Shown: in pieces, positions 34,352 to 43,602 of the stretch
Layout of the letters: every line of letters starts with the position of its first letter
How positions within the stretch are numbered: the stretch's first letter is position 1
Assembly (NCBI RefSeq): GCF_014196965.1
Contig: NZ_JACIEQ010000002.1
Coordinates: forward strand, 496,001-560,000
Length of the DNA: 64,000 nucleotides
Direction: 5' to 3'
Source of the DNA: Actibacterium naphthalenivorans
GTDB taxonomy: Bacteria > Pseudomonadota > Alphaproteobacteria > Rhodobacterales > Rhodobacteraceae
Program-made: the position numbers and the translations under genes
The notes under the pieces: model-generated
Database searches by the model: none
Told to the model about the DNA's origin: nothing
What the model saw: only the letters and a program-made list of their open reading frames with translations

Positions 34352-36333
34352 ACATTGCAACATCCTTCAAACGGGTGATGTCACCACTGACCATCCGAAA
34401 CCTCACGATCAAGAATCGCGTGGTGCGCACCGCCCACGCCACGGCCTTTGCCGACGGGACGATCTCGGACGAGCTGATCAACTATCATCTCGCACGCGCC
34501 GAGGGCGGTGTGGGGCTGACCATTCTCGAAGGCTCCTGGGTCGATGAAGCGTCTCGCAACTATGCGCGCAACATCCACAGCTGGACTGATGATGTGATCC
34601 CCGGCTACCGGAAGCTGATGGAGGCCATCGAGCCCACGGGCATGCGGGTGTTTCAGCAGCTCTGGCATGGGGGCGGCATCTATTCGGGCTGGCAGGTCGT
34701 GCAAAAGGGGCCCTCGGCCCTGCCCGGCATGTTCACCGGCGTGCCCACCCGCGCCTTCACCCGCGAGGACATCCGTTTCATCGTCAATGCCTTTGCCGAA
34801 GGTGCGCGGCGCTGCGACGAAGGCGGGCTGCATGGTGCCGAGCTTGCCGGTTCGCACGGATATCTGGCGATGCAGTTCCTGTCGCCCTGGAGCAACCAGC
34901 GCACCGATGAATATGGCGGCAGCCTGGAAAACCGCGTGCGCTTTGCCCGTGAGGTATTGGAAGAATGCCGCAAGGCGGTGTCGGACGATTTCGTCATGGG
35001 CATGCGGGTCGGGCCGGAAGTTCTGGACGGCGGGCTGACCACGCCCGAAATCATCGAAGCCATGAACATGCTGAAAGCCGACGGGCTTCTGGATTTCCTC
35101 AACATGTCGGTTGGCGGATATCACAGCCCTGAAAGCATCGTGCCGGCGCTCAACAACCCCGCGGGTGTCGAGCTGGAACTGAACCGGGGCGTGCGCGAGG
35201 CCACGGGGCTTATCACCTTCATGTCGGGCCGCTTCCGCTCGCTCGATGAGGCCGAGCAGGTGATCGCCGAGGGAGAGGCCGATATGGTGGGCATGACCCG
35301 CGCCACGATCGCCGATCCCCACCTCGTGAAGAAAACGATGGAGGAAGGGCCCGATGCCGTGCGGCCCTGTATCGGCTGCAACCAGCTTTGCATTTCGAAC
35401 ATCTTCATGGGCATGCCGCTGCAATGCACCGTGAACGTGCAGGTCGGGCGCGAAGGGGCGTTCATGGGCGGCGTGCCGAAAACCGGCGCACCCAGGAAGG
35501 TGCTGGTGATCGGCGGTGGCCCGGCCGGCATGGAGGCCGCGCGGGTTGCCGCGCTGGCAGGCCACAAGGTTGAACTGCACGAAGCGATGCCCGCGTTGGG
35601 CGGCACGCTCAAACTCGTGCGGCCGGTGCCCTATCTCGCAGGGCTGGCCGACATCATCCACTGGCTGGAAGCACAGGTCTATGCGCTTGGCGTGGATGTG
35701 CGCACCTCGAGCTATGTCGAAACCGACGACATCCTCGCCTCCGGGCCCGATGTCGTGTTGCTGGCGACGGGCGCGACCCCGCGCGACGATGGCTGGCAAC
35801 TGGGCGCGCCGGCCGTAAAGCAGCCCAACCTCGGGGCGCGGCTTCTGGACACTGCCGAACTGCTCTCGGGCAATGTCACGGTCGAACCGGGGCAGATGGT
35901 GATCGTCGAGGATGACACCGGCCATTTCGAGGCGGTCGGGGTCGCCGAATTCCTGCTGGACAAGGGCGCGCATGTGACCTTCGTCACGCGATTTGGCGAT
36001 CTCGCGCCGCAAATGGCCACAGCCTGGCGGGCACGTCCGGCGCTGCGCCGGCTTAACGCCACGGGCCGGTTTGCTCTGCACACCCACAGCTATCTCGCCG
36101 ATGTCAATCAGCGCGGCGACGTTGTCATCGGCTCTTTCGTCGAGAAGCAGCCGATCGAGCTGACCGCCGATCACATCGCCTGTATCGGCTACAACATCCC
36201 GAATGACGATATCTATGACGAGCTGACGGCCGCCGGCTTTGGCGGCCGTGTCGAGCTGCTCGGGGATTGCGCAAGCCCCCGCTATCTTCATGCCGCCATC
36301 CATGACGGTTTCAACATCGCTCTGAGCCTGTGA
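34348..36333 (+). CDS. Old-yellow-enzyme-type FMN/FAD/[4Fe-4S] oxidoreductase
   Basis: A 661-residue protein of the 2,4-dienoyl-CoA reductase/trimethylamine dehydrogenase/N-methylproline demethylase group. The N-terminal TIM barrel has LTIKNRVVRTAHAT, ELAGSHGYLAMQFLSPWSN and TDEYGGSLENR. The iron-sulfur motif is C-x2-C-x3-C-x11-C in PCIGCNQLCISNIFMG to LQCTVN. A FAD/NAD domain follows with VLVIGGGPAGMEAARVAALAGH and a second Rossmann-like half. Such enzymes reduce activated double bonds or oxidatively demethylate amines; the substrate here is not predictable. Probably repressed by the divergent TetR protein. Confidence 0.88.
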   Translation: MNIATSFKRVMSPLTIRNLTIKNRVVRTAHATAFADGTISDELINYHLARAEGGVGLTILEGSWVDEASRNYARNIHSWTDDVIPGYRKLMEAIEPTGMRVFQQLWHGGGIYSGWQVVQKGPSALPGMFTGVPTRAFTREDIRFIVNAFAEGARRCDEGGLHGAELAGSHGYLAMQFLSPWSNQRTDEYGGSLENRVRFAREVLEECRKAVSDDFVMGMRVGPEVLDGGLTTPEIIEAMNMLKADGLLDFLNMSVGGYHSPESIVPALNNPAGVELELNRGVREATGLITFMSGRFRSLDEAEQVIAEGEADMVGMTRATIADPHLVKKTMEEGPDAVRPCIGCNQLCISNIFMGMPLQCTVNVQVGREGAFMGGVPKTGAPRKVLVIGGGPAGMEAARVAALAGHKVELHEAMPALGGTLKLVRPVPYLAGLADIIHWLEAQVYALGVDVRTSSYVETDDILASGPDVVLLATGATPRDDGWQLGAPAVKQPNLGARLLDTAELLSGNVTVEPGQMVIVEDDTGHFEAVGVAEFLLDKGAHVTFVTRFGDLAPQMATAWRARPALRRLNATGRFALHTHSYLADVNQRGDVVIGSFVEKQPIELTADHIACIGYNIPNDDIYDELTAAGFGGRVELLGDCASPRYLHAAIHDGFNIALSL

Positions 36334-36383
36334 TGCGGCCCACATCATGAGGAAACGAAATACAATCGGGCAGGGAGAGAACC

Positions 36384-36863
36384 ATGTCTAACCGACCCTT
36401 TAATCTCAATTATTCCCATTCTGGCGTCTGCGTCGCCGATATGGATCGCGCCAAGGCGTTCTATATGAACGGGCTTGGCTTCAAGGAGGCCGCCGCGTTC
36501 AACGTGGGTAACGAATGCCAGCAGCTGCTGGGCCTGGACAGCGATATCGATATGCTCACGCAAATGATGGTGCTTGACCATTTCGTCGTCGAGCTGATCA
36601 AATTCGAAACGCCCAGCCCCGTGCCTGCCGGCGGGCTGAACCCGATGACCCGGACGGGGCTGACCCATCTGTCTTTCACGGTCGAGGACGTCGACGCCGC
36701 AGCCGTGCATCTGGAGGCGTGCGGCGCCCATATCCTGCACGAAACCCGCACGACAATTCCGCTCCCCAACGGCGAATCGACGGAGCTGGTCTTTTGCACC
36801 GATCCTGACGGGACGCGGATCGAAATCTATCAGCCCCCCGCATCCATGAAAATGACGGGCTGA
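36384..36863 (+). CDS. VOC (glyoxalase/dioxygenase superfamily) protein
   Basis: A 159-residue vicinal-oxygen-chelate protein with two beta-alpha-beta-beta-beta modules. Metal-ligand candidates are His in NYSHSGVCVADMDRAKAFY, His in GLTHLSFTVEDVDAA and Glu in DGTRIEIYQPP. Family members are glyoxalases, dioxygenases, epimerases or binding proteins. It follows the oxidoreductase by 50 bp with a GGGAGAGA ribosome binding site, so both probably serve one catabolic or detoxification route. Confidence 0.87.
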   Translation: MSNRPFNLNYSHSGVCVADMDRAKAFYMNGLGFKEAAAFNVGNECQQLLGLDSDIDMLTQMMVLDHFVVELIKFETPSPVPAGGLNPMTRTGLTHLSFTVEDVDAAAVHLEACGAHILHETRTTIPLPNGESTELVFCTDPDGTRIEIYQPPASMKMTG

Positions 36864-36896
36864 TATCGCGGTGCGGTGAAGGCAACGACAAGGAGG

Positions 36897-36918
36897 CAAG
36901 CCAGACGCGTCTGGCTTG
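36897..36918 (+). terminator. Perfect 22-bp palindrome after the VOC gene
   Basis: Arms CAAGCCAGACG and CGTCTGGCTTG meet without a spacer, 33 bp after the VOC stop. As RNA it would form a stable hairpin in terminator position, but no U-run follows. First of three consecutive dyads in this gap. Confidence 0.5.
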
Positions 36919-36929
36919 ATGCCGCTTCA

Positions 36930-36946
36930 GGGCAACGGCGTTGCCC
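36930..36946. repeat. Second dyad in the VOC-dctP gap
   Basis: GGGCAACG and CGTTGCCC flank one G, 8 bp perfect arms. Unrelated in sequence to its two neighbours. Role unknown; may act with them as a compound terminator or barrier. Confidence 0.4.
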
Positions 36947-36959
36947 GCAAACGAAGACA

Positions 36960-37000
36960 CTGGCATCCCCCGGCGCCTGCGCGGCGCCGGGGGATGCCAG
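36960..37000 (-). terminator. Very stable hairpin after the TRAP substrate-binding gene
   Basis: Eighteen-bp perfect arms (from CTGGCATCCCCCGGCGCC to its complement) around a 5-nt loop TGCGC, five bases beyond the dctP stop. It should terminate or protect the 3' end of the TRAP transcript and could also block read-through from the convergent VOC unit. Confidence 0.65.
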
Positions 37001-37005
37001 ATCGC

Positions 37006-38094
37006 TCAGCGGTAAGGATAGCCCGCTTTTTCCATCACGGCGGCGTAATCCTTGAACGCCTGCACAACCTGGGCCGAACGCGGGCTGGACGATGCGATGT
37101 CATCCCAGAATTCGCTGGAGTCGGCCACGACCTGCGCCCATTCCTCGGACGGGATCGAGGTCAGCTCCATCTTCTCGCCCTCGACCCGCAGCTTGGCCTC
37201 GCCGCCCCAATACCAGACGTTCCGGTAGTAATGCGACTGGTCGATGGTCGACATGAACAACTGCTGCAGATGCGCCGGCACCGCATCCCAGCTTTTCTGG
37301 TTCGCGAAATACGAGCCGCACCAGGCGCCGGTCACGCTGTTGGTCAGGGCGTAGTTGCACACATCGGCCCAGCCGACCTCGTAGGCTTCGGTGAAGCCGC
37401 ACCAGGCCACGCCGTCCAGCTCGCCCGTCTGCAGCGCGACCTCGACATCGTCCCACGGCACGGTCACCGGGATAAGCCCGTAGCGCGACAGGAACTTGCC
37501 CGCCGTCGGCACGCCGAACACGCGCTTGCCCTTCATGTCGGCGAGGCTGCGGATCGGGTCCTTGGTGAAGATGTGCAGCGGATCCCACGCCCCGGCGGAC
37601 AGCCATTTGACGTTGTCGACCTCGCCGTAGGCCTCTTCCCAGATCTCGTTCAGGCCGTAATAGGCAAACAGCGCCGGCAGATCGAGGCTGAAGCGGGTGT
37701 TGAACGGGAAATAGCCGCCAAAGACGGAGATATCGACCGGCGAGGCCATGGTGGCATCATCCGATTGCACCGCGTCGATGGTGCCGTTCTGCAGCGCGCG
37801 GAACAGCTCCGACGTGGGCACAAGCTGATCGGCGTAGTAAAGCTCGATCTCCATCTCGCCATTGGCGGCGGCGTTGAACGCCTCGATCTGCGGCTTGATC
37901 ACATGCGCGCCCAGCGGCGCCCCAGAATAGGTCTGCAACCGCCACTTGATCGGCGCGCTCTGGGCATTCACGAAGGGCGCCGACAGCGTCGCCCCGGCGG
38001 CGGCGGCGCCGCCCAGCCCCGCGCGCCGCATGAACTGGCGGCGGCTTTGCAGGATCTTTTCCGACGGTGACTGGTTCTTGGTGTCTTTGGTCAT
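37006..38094 (-). CDS. TRAP transporter substrate-binding protein DctP-type
   Basis: A 362-residue periplasmic protein with a twin-arginine signal (RRQFMRRAGLGGAAAAGATL) rather than a Sec signal. The fold matches the DctP7/TakP-like group: WRLQTYSGAPLGAHVI, IELYYADQLVPTSELFRALQNG, GKRVFGVPTAGKFLSR, and the substrate-site region GELDGVAWCGFTEAYE with NVWYWGGEAKLR. That group binds mannitol-, lactate- or 2-oxo-acid-like ligands; the ligand here is open. A AAAGGAG ribosome binding site lies upstream, after a small stem-loop that separates it from dctM. Confidence 0.9.
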   Translation of the reverse strand: MTKDTKNQSPSEKILQSRRQFMRRAGLGGAAAAGATLSAPFVNAQSAPIKWRLQTYSGAPLGAHVIKPQIEAFNAAANGEMEIELYYADQLVPTSELFRALQNGTIDAVQSDDATMASPVDISVFGGYFPFNTRFSLDLPALFAYYGLNEIWEEAYGEVDNVKWLSAGAWDPLHIFTKDPIRSLADMKGKRVFGVPTAGKFLSRYGLIPVTVPWDDVEVALQTGELDGVAWCGFTEAYEVGWADVCNYALTNSVTGAWCGSYFANQKSWDAVPAHLQQLFMSTIDQSHYYRNVWYWGGEAKLRVEGEKMELTSIPSEEWAQVVADSSEFWDDIASSSPRSAQVVQAFKDYAAVMEKAGYPYR

Positions 38095-38125
38095 TTTCTG
38101 TCTACTCCTTTGTTGGGTCGGGATA

Positions 38126-38141
38126 CGGCCCGCCTGGGCCG
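38126..38141 (-). promoter_or_regulatory. Small stem-loop between dctM and dctP
   Basis: CGGCCC and GGGCCG with a 4-nt loop in the 60-bp gap before dctP. Intergenic stems in transporter operons can protect the mRNA of the binding protein, which is needed in excess. Weak, as it is only 6 bp. Confidence 0.3.
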
Positions 38142-38154
38142 GGTGTTATGCCGC

Positions 38155-39477
38155 TCAGCCTCCGCGGACGGTTTGGGGCAGCCAAAGTGCAAGCTGCGGA
38201 AAGATCATCACAAGGGCGATTGTCAGGGCCATCATCGCCACGAAAGGCCAGATGGAACGGTAGATGTCGCGCAGCCCGATCTCTTCGGGGGCCATCGCGC
38301 GCATCAGGAACAGGTTATAGCCGAAGGGCGGCGTGATATAGGCGATCTGGCAGGTCATCGTGTAGAGAACGCCGAACCAGATCAGATCGAATTCAAGCGT
38401 CTTGACCAGCGGCACGTAAAGCGGCGCCACGATCACCAGCATGGCCGTGTCATCCAGGAACATGCCCATCACGATAAAGCTGATCTGCATCATGATGATG
38501 ATCTGCCAGGGCGACAGATCCCAGCGGGTGATGAAGAGCGACTCGATCGCGCGCACCGCGCCGATACCGTCGAACACCGCGCCGAAGGCCAGCGCCGCGA
38601 GGATCAGGAACAGGAACATGCACGAGATCGACAGCGTCTTGCGCGCGGTTTCGTGGATCATCCGCCAGGTCAGCCGCCCCTTGATGGCCGCCGCCAGCGT
38701 CGCCGCGCTCGCCCCCACGGCCGAACTTTCGACAAGGCTGGTGATGCCCATGATGAACAGGCCCGTCATGGCGAAGAAGATCAGGAACGGGATGATCCCC
38801 GCCCGCAACAGCCGCAGCTTGTCGCTCAACGGCATGTTCAGATCCTCGTCGGAGACAGTCGGCGCAAGCTCGGGGTTGATGCGGCAGCGGATCACCACAT
38901 AAATCACGAACATCGCCGCCATCAGCAGCCCCGGCATGACACCCGCCAGCCAGAGCTGGCTGACCGGTTGCCGCGCGATCATCCCGTAAAGCACCATGAC
39001 CACGCTGGGCGGCACCAGAATGCCGAGCGACGATCCCCCCTGCACCACGCCGGTGATCAGCACCTTGTCATAGCCGCGCCGCAGCATCTCCGGCAGGGCG
39101 ATGGTCGCGCCGATGGCCATGCCCGCCACCGAAAGCCCGTTCATGGCCGAAATGATGACCATCAGGAAGATCGTGCCGATGGCCAGCCCGCCGCGCACCC
39201 GCCCGAACCAGACATGCAGCATCCGGTACAGATCTTCGGCGATCCCCGCCTCTGAAAGGATGTAGCCCATGTAGATGAACAGGGGCAGCGTCAGCATCGG
39301 GAACCAGTTGAACAGCTTGAACGTGGCGTTGAACGGCATCTCGACCGCGCCCTGGCCGTAAAGCAACAGCGCCGCCCCCGCGGCCACGAAACCGATGGCG
39401 GCAAACACGCGCTGCCCGGTCATCAGCAGCACCATCATCGATGCGAACATCAGAATCGCGATCAGTTCATAGCTCAT
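38155..39477 (-). CDS. TRAP transporter large permease DctM
   Basis: A 440-residue membrane protein with 11-12 hydrophobic segments. Family signatures are LPLFIYMGYILSEAGIAEDLYR, AMNGLSVAGMAIGATIALPEML, GSSLGILVPPSVVMVLYGMIA and YITPPFGYNLFLMRAMAP. It catalyses sodium-driven uptake with the small subunit. The ATG at 39477 overlaps the dctQ stop by ATGA; the longer frame lies within dctQ. Confidence 0.92.
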   Translation of the reverse strand: MSYELIAILMFASMMVLLMTGQRVFAAIGFVAAGAALLLYGQGAVEMPFNATFKLFNWFPMLTLPLFIYMGYILSEAGIAEDLYRMLHVWFGRVRGGLAIGTIFLMVIISAMNGLSVAGMAIGATIALPEMLRRGYDKVLITGVVQGGSSLGILVPPSVVMVLYGMIARQPVSQLWLAGVMPGLLMAAMFVIYVVIRCRINPELAPTVSDEDLNMPLSDKLRLLRAGIIPFLIFFAMTGLFIMGITSLVESSAVGASAATLAAAIKGRLTWRMIHETARKTLSISCMFLFLILAALAFGAVFDGIGAVRAIESLFITRWDLSPWQIIIMMQISFIVMGMFLDDTAMLVIVAPLYVPLVKTLEFDLIWFGVLYTMTCQIAYITPPFGYNLFLMRAMAPEEIGLRDIYRSIWPFVAMMALTIALVMIFPQLALWLPQTVRGG

Positions 39478-39986
39478 GACAGGTCCGCCCCCCGCAGGGT
39501 GGCGACATGCTTGAAGATGAGCGAGACCGTCTGCAGCACCATCAGCACGATACAGGCCACGATAAGCACCTTTATCGGGATCATCGAAGGGTTCCACATC
39601 GAGAACCGGCGCTCGCCCGTCTGGATGGCGTATTCAAGGCTGGAAATCGAGCCGATGAGCATCACCACGAGATAGAACAGCAGGCAGCCGATCGTCGCCA
39701 GATCCATCCACGCCTTGCCGCGTTCGGACAGGTGTTCGTAGAAAAGATCCATCCGCACATGGTCGTTGTTCTTCAGCGTCATCGCGCCGCCCATGAAATA
39801 ATAGGCGGCCAGCGTGAACTGCGCGGCCTCGATCGCCCAGTGCAGCGGTATCTGGATCACGTTGCGCATGACCGCGTCCAGCAACAGGATCGCGACCATC
39901 AGAAAGATCAGATACATCGCGACATAGCCGACATAATCCGACATGCGGTCAATCAGCCGGACATAGGTTCTTATCACATTCGGCAT
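39474..39986 (-). CDS. TRAP transporter small permease DctQ
   Basis: A 170-residue protein with four TM segments and the family core DAVMRNVIQIPLHWAIEAAQFTLA, YYFMGGAMTLKNNDHVRMDLFYEHLS. Pairs with DctM. I chose the ATG at 39986 because an AGGGA site precedes it; the ATG at 40004 would add six residues. It lies 37 bp after the DeoR gene and is probably co-transcribed with it. Confidence 0.9.
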   Translation of the reverse strand: MPNVIRTYVRLIDRMSDYVGYVAMYLIFLMVAILLLDAVMRNVIQIPLHWAIEAAQFTLAAYYFMGGAMTLKNNDHVRMDLFYEHLSERGKAWMDLATIGCLLFYLVVMLIGSISSLEYAIQTGERRFSMWNPSMIPIKVLIVACIVLMVLQTVSLIFKHVATLRGADLS

Positions 39987-40023
39987 GCGCCATTTTCCCT
40001 GCATCCACGCCCGTTTACCGGGC

Positions 40024-40779
40024 CTATCTTACGTCACATCGCGCCGCGCCGAGCGCGGCGGCGAAGGCCTCGTCCGGCGCTTCGTCGCAGACAAGAACAT
40101 TGATCTCGTCCAGACGACAGACGCGGAACGCCGCCTTGCGCCCGAACTTCGCGCGATGCGCAACAACCACCGTATTGCGCGCGTGGTTGATCATCTTTCG
40201 GGCAACCTGTGCCTCGTCGAAATTCGAATCCATCGCGCCGACCACGGGATCGAGCGCCGCCACCGTCAGCACCGCGTGATCGGCCTGGAACTGCCCGATC
40301 TGGTCCAGCGCGATCGGGCCCACGGTTTCGGAATTGTCGCCGCTGAACGATCCACCCAGCAGAAACACCCGTGTGCCATTGCCCGCGCGCCCCAGCGTTG
40401 TCGCGATACCCAGCGAATTGGTGATCACGGTCAGCCCCCCGACCCCGGCCAGCGCCTCGGCACAGATCTGCGTGGTGGTGCCGGTGTCGATGAAAAGCGT
40501 GTCGCCCGGTTCGACGAGCACAGCCAGTTTGCCGGCGATCACCTGCTTGGCCTCGAAATGCTCGGCCATCCTTTCCTGAAAGCTGCCCTCGGTGTGCAGC
40601 CGCAGGCGCTTGGCGCCGCCATGTATCTTTTGCAGGGCGCCGGTTTCGGCCAGATGGGCAAGATCGCGCCGTATCGTCTCGGCCGACACATCGAACTGCC
40701 GGGCCAGCGCCTCCACGCTGGTCTGGCCGTGCTGGCCGACAAATTCCACGATCCGCTTCTGACGCTGTTTTGGTTTCAC
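40024..40779 (-). CDS. DeoR/GlpR-family transcriptional repressor
   Basis: A 251-residue DeoR-type regulator with N-terminal HTH (RIVEFVGQHGQTSVEALARQFDVSAETIRRDLAHLAETGALQKIHGGA) and the sugar-phosphate-binding effector domain (FIDTGTTTQICAEAL, VITNSLGIATTL, FLLGGSF, KMINHARNTVVVAHRAKFG). GTG at 40779 gives the standard family start; upstream in-frame sequence is not family-like. It is divergent from the glycerol-type catabolic genes and upstream of the TRAP genes, so it may control both, with a phosphorylated substrate as inducer. Confidence 0.88.
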   Translation of the reverse strand: MKPKQRQKRIVEFVGQHGQTSVEALARQFDVSAETIRRDLAHLAETGALQKIHGGAKRLRLHTEGSFQERMAEHFEAKQVIAGKLAVLVEPGDTLFIDTGTTTQICAEALAGVGGLTVITNSLGIATTLGRAGNGTRVFLLGGSFSGDNSETVGPIALDQIGQFQADHAVLTVAALDPVVGAMDSNFDEAQVARKMINHARNTVVVAHRAKFGRKAAFRVCRLDEINVLVCDEAPDEAFAAALGAARCDVR

Positions 40780-40816
40780 GCAAGGCCCCCGATGCACCCG
40801 AAGGCAAGTTGGTCGC

Positions 40817-40896
40817 CGTGACCGTGTCAACATCTTTCGCCGCAAGATGCCCGGATTTTGTGCAACAACACTGAATTTATTGACTGAACGGTCACG
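40817..40896. promoter_or_regulatory. Spaced inverted repeat in the DeoR/catabolic-operon divergent region
   Basis: CGTGACCGT (40817-40825) and ACGGTCACG (40888-40896) are exact 9-bp inverted copies 62 bp apart. Two half-operators bridged by a tetrameric DeoR-type repressor through looping would fit; this is inference from position. Confidence 0.4.
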
Positions 40897-40958
40897 TGCT
40901 GTCAGAAAAACAGCAGTTTGCGTACGCCATGCCCGACCACAACAGGATCCGTCGCGCG

Positions 40959-42365
40959 ATGCCAGCCGCCCCTTCCGCCTTGCAAGGATCATTCGACGTC
41001 GCGGTCATCGGCGCGGGTGTGATCGGCTGCGCCATCGCGCGGCGTTTCACCCTCGAGGGCGCGCGGGTGGCCGTGATCGAAAAGGCGCCCGACATTCTGG
41101 ATGGGGCATCCAAGGGCAACAGCGCGATCCTGCACACCGGGTTCGACGCGCCGCCCGGCGCGCTCGAGACCGCCTGTATTGCCGAGGGCTACGCCGAATA
41201 CCTTGAAATCCATGACAAACTCGGCCTGCCCCTGATCCGCGCCGGCGCACTCGTCGTCGCCTGGACCGAAGAGGAGGAAGCCCTGCTGCCGGCCCTGATC
41301 CAACAGGCGCGGGACAATGGCGTGGCCGATATCGCCCCGCTGAGTGCTGCCGAAACCCGCGCTCTCGAACCCGGGCTGGGGGCCGGTGTGCGGGCCGGTT
41401 TCCGCGTGCCCCGGGAATATCTGATCGACCCGTGGTCCGCCCCCCATGCCTATCTGCTGCAGGCGCTTGCCAACGGCGCCACGCTGCTACGCGGGTGCGA
41501 GGTGACGGGGGGCGGTTTCGACGGGGCGATGTGGCGGCTTGAAACCACCCGCGGCCCGCTTTCCGCCGGGATCGTGATCAATGCCGCCGGGCTTTATGGT
41601 GACCGGATCGACGCGCGGCTGATCGGCCACAGCGATTTCACCATCCGCCCGCGCAAGGGGCAGTTCATCGTCTATGACAAACCGGCGGCCGCGCTGGCCA
41701 CGCATATCCTGCTGCCGGTGCCCAGCAAGATCACCAAGGGGATCGTTGTCTGCCGCACCGCGTTCGGCAACCTGATCGTCGGCCCCACGGCCGAGGATCA
41801 GGACGACCGGGAAACCGCCGCGCTGGTGCCCGAAACGCTCGCCGCCCTGCGCGCGCGCGGCGAAGAGATACTGCCGGCGCTGGCCGGGCAGGATGTGACG
41901 GCGATCTATGCCGGATTGCGCCCGGCGTCGGAATTCAAGGACTATCAGATCCGCGCCCATGCCGGGCTGAACTATGTCACCGTCGGCGCGATCCGGTCGA
42001 CCGGGCTCAGCTCCGCCCTCGGCACGGCGCGGCATGTTCACCGGCTCTGTGCCGAGTTCGGGCACCAGCGCACGCCGCTGGGGGCCCCGGTCTGGCCACA
42101 GGTGACGGGCATCAGCGAATATGCCCGGCGCGACTGGCAATGCCCGGGAAACGGCGGCATCGTCTGCCATTGCGAGCGGGTCACCCGGCGCGAGATCGAG
42201 GCGGCCCTGTCCGGCCCGCTGGCGGCGCAAAGCCTTGCCGGGTTGAAACGCCGCACGCGGGTCACGATGGGGCGGTGCCAGGGGTTTTATTGCTCTGCCG
42301 CGCTGGCCGCCCTGACCAAAGGGCGGCTGACCCAGCCGATGGCGGAGGCAGAAGATGACCGGTGA
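40959..42365 (+). CDS. FAD-dependent glycerol-3-phosphate dehydrogenase-like oxidoreductase with BFD-type [2Fe-2S] domain
   Basis: About 468 residues. The N-terminal DAO fold has DVAVIGAGVIGCAIARRF and YAGLRPASEF. The C-terminal domain has C-x-C (IVCHCERVTRREIE) and C-x4-C (MGRCQGFYCSAAL), the [2Fe-2S] set of the BFD/GlpA-like family. This matches the catalytic subunit of quinone-linked G3P dehydrogenases of the GlpA type. The ATG at 40959 has an AGGA site; 40929 (ATG) and 40896 (GTG) are alternatives. Overlaps the next gene by 11 bp. Confidence 0.85.
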   Translation: MPAAPSALQGSFDVAVIGAGVIGCAIARRFTLEGARVAVIEKAPDILDGASKGNSAILHTGFDAPPGALETACIAEGYAEYLEIHDKLGLPLIRAGALVVAWTEEEEALLPALIQQARDNGVADIAPLSAAETRALEPGLGAGVRAGFRVPREYLIDPWSAPHAYLLQALANGATLLRGCEVTGGGFDGAMWRLETTRGPLSAGIVINAAGLYGDRIDARLIGHSDFTIRPRKGQFIVYDKPAAALATHILLPVPSKITKGIVVCRTAFGNLIVGPTAEDQDDRETAALVPETLAALRARGEEILPALAGQDVTAIYAGLRPASEFKDYQIRAHAGLNYVTVGAIRSTGLSSALGTARHVHRLCAEFGHQRTPLGAPVWPQVTGISEYARRDWQCPGNGGIVCHCERVTRREIEAALSGPLAAQSLAGLKRRTRVTMGRCQGFYCSAALAALTKGRLTQPMAEAEDDR

Positions 42366-43602
42366 TCTTCCGGGTTTCGCCGATGTGGTGATCGTTGGCG
42401 CCGGCCCGGCGGGCCTTGCCGCCGCAGCCGAGTTGAAGGCGCGCGGCGTCGGCTCGGTTCTGGTGCTGGAGCGCGAGGCGCAGGCCGGAGGCATCCCGCG
42501 CCACTGCGGGCATTCCCCGTTCGGGATGCGCGAATTTCACCGGCTGCTGCGCGGCCCGGCCTATGCCGCACGGCTGCTGGCGCGGGCGCAGGCGGCGGGG
42601 GCCCTCGTCAAAACCGGCGTGACCGTCACTGCCCTGCATCCGGGGTCAGGGCTGAGCGTGGCAAGCGCGGGCGGGCTGCGGCAGATCACCGCCCGCCGGG
42701 TGCTGCTGTGCACCGGGGTGCGCGAAAGCACGCGCGCCGCGCGTCTGATCGGCGGCACCAAGCCGGGCGGCGTGCTCTCTACCGGGGCGCTTCAGGGGAT
42801 GGTGCATCTGCAGGCGCTGCGCCCGTTCCGCAATCCGGTGGTTCTGGGAACGGAGCTTGTTTCCTTCTCGGCGCTGCTGACTTGCCGCCATCTGGGCATC
42901 CGCCCCGCCGCGATGATCGAGCCCGGGCCGCGCGTGACGGCACGCAGGCCCGCCGGCCTTCTGCCGCGCCTGCAGGGCGTGCCGCTGCTGCGCAACACAT
43001 CAATCACCGCCATCGAAGGCCGCGACCGGGTGACCGGCGTCAGCCTGCAGACGGCGGATGGCGCGCGGCGACGCCTCGCCTGTGACGGTGTGATCGTGAC
43101 CGGCGGCTTCCGGCCGGAGGCGGCGCTTGTGCGCGACAGCCACCTGACGATGGACCCGGCCACCGGCGGGCCCGTGGTGGATCAGTTCGGCCGCTGCTCC
43201 GACCCGGCCTATTTCGCGGCCGGCAACCTGCTGCGCCCCGTGGAGACGGCCGGCTGGAGCTGGAATGAAGGCCGGATCATCGGGCGGGCGATTGCGGAAA
43301 GCCTTGGCGACGAAGTTCCAGACTTCGCTCAGAACATGAAGATTGAATTACAAGGTGATGTTCTGAAATACATCTTGCCGCAAACCCTTTCTGCCTGTCC
43401 GGCCCCTGCCGCGCTGCGGCACTTCCAGCTTCGTGTCACCCGCCCGGCGCGCGGACGGCTGATCCTTCGGGTGAACGGCGAGGTGGTTCTGTCGCGGGCG
43501 CTGTCGGCCCTGCCGGAACGACGCATCACCCTGCCCCTCAACGCACTTCCGGCGGGGGCCGAGGGGGTGGCGGAACTCTCATTCGAGGACGGCCCGGCAT
43601 GA
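42355..43602 (+). CDS. FAD/NAD(P)-dependent oxidoreductase, partner of the GlpA-like protein
   Basis: A 415-residue pyridine-nucleotide-disulfide-oxidoreductase-like protein: VVIVGAGPAGLAAAAELKARG, ERGG-type QAGGIPRHCGHSPFGMREF, VLLCTGVRESTRAARLI, GVIVTGGFRPEAA and FAAGNLLRPVETAGW. Such proteins are encoded next to GlpA-like subunits and probably pass electrons from them. About 90 C-terminal residues (from VPDFAQNM) form an extra domain that I do not recognise. Coupled to the downstream kinase by ATGA. Confidence 0.85.
   Translation: MTGDLPGFADVVIVGAGPAGLAAAAELKARGVGSVLVLEREAQAGGIPRHCGHSPFGMREFHRLLRGPAYAARLLARAQAAGALVKTGVTVTALHPGSGLSVASAGGLRQITARRVLLCTGVRESTRAARLIGGTKPGGVLSTGALQGMVHLQALRPFRNPVVLGTELVSFSALLTCRHLGIRPAAMIEPGPRVTARRPAGLLPRLQGVPLLRNTSITAIEGRDRVTGVSLQTADGARRRLACDGVIVTGGFRPEAALVRDSHLTMDPATGGPVVDQFGRCSDPAYFAAGNLLRPVETAGWSWNEGRIIGRAIAESLGDEVPDFAQNMKIELQGDVLKYILPQTLSACPAPAALRHFQLRVTRPARGRLILRVNGEVVLSRALSALPERRITLPLNALPAGAEGVAELSFEDGPA

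Noticed and set aside
36897-37000. Palindromes as ends of an insertion sequence
   Set aside because: No transposase fits between or beside them and no target-site duplication is visible.
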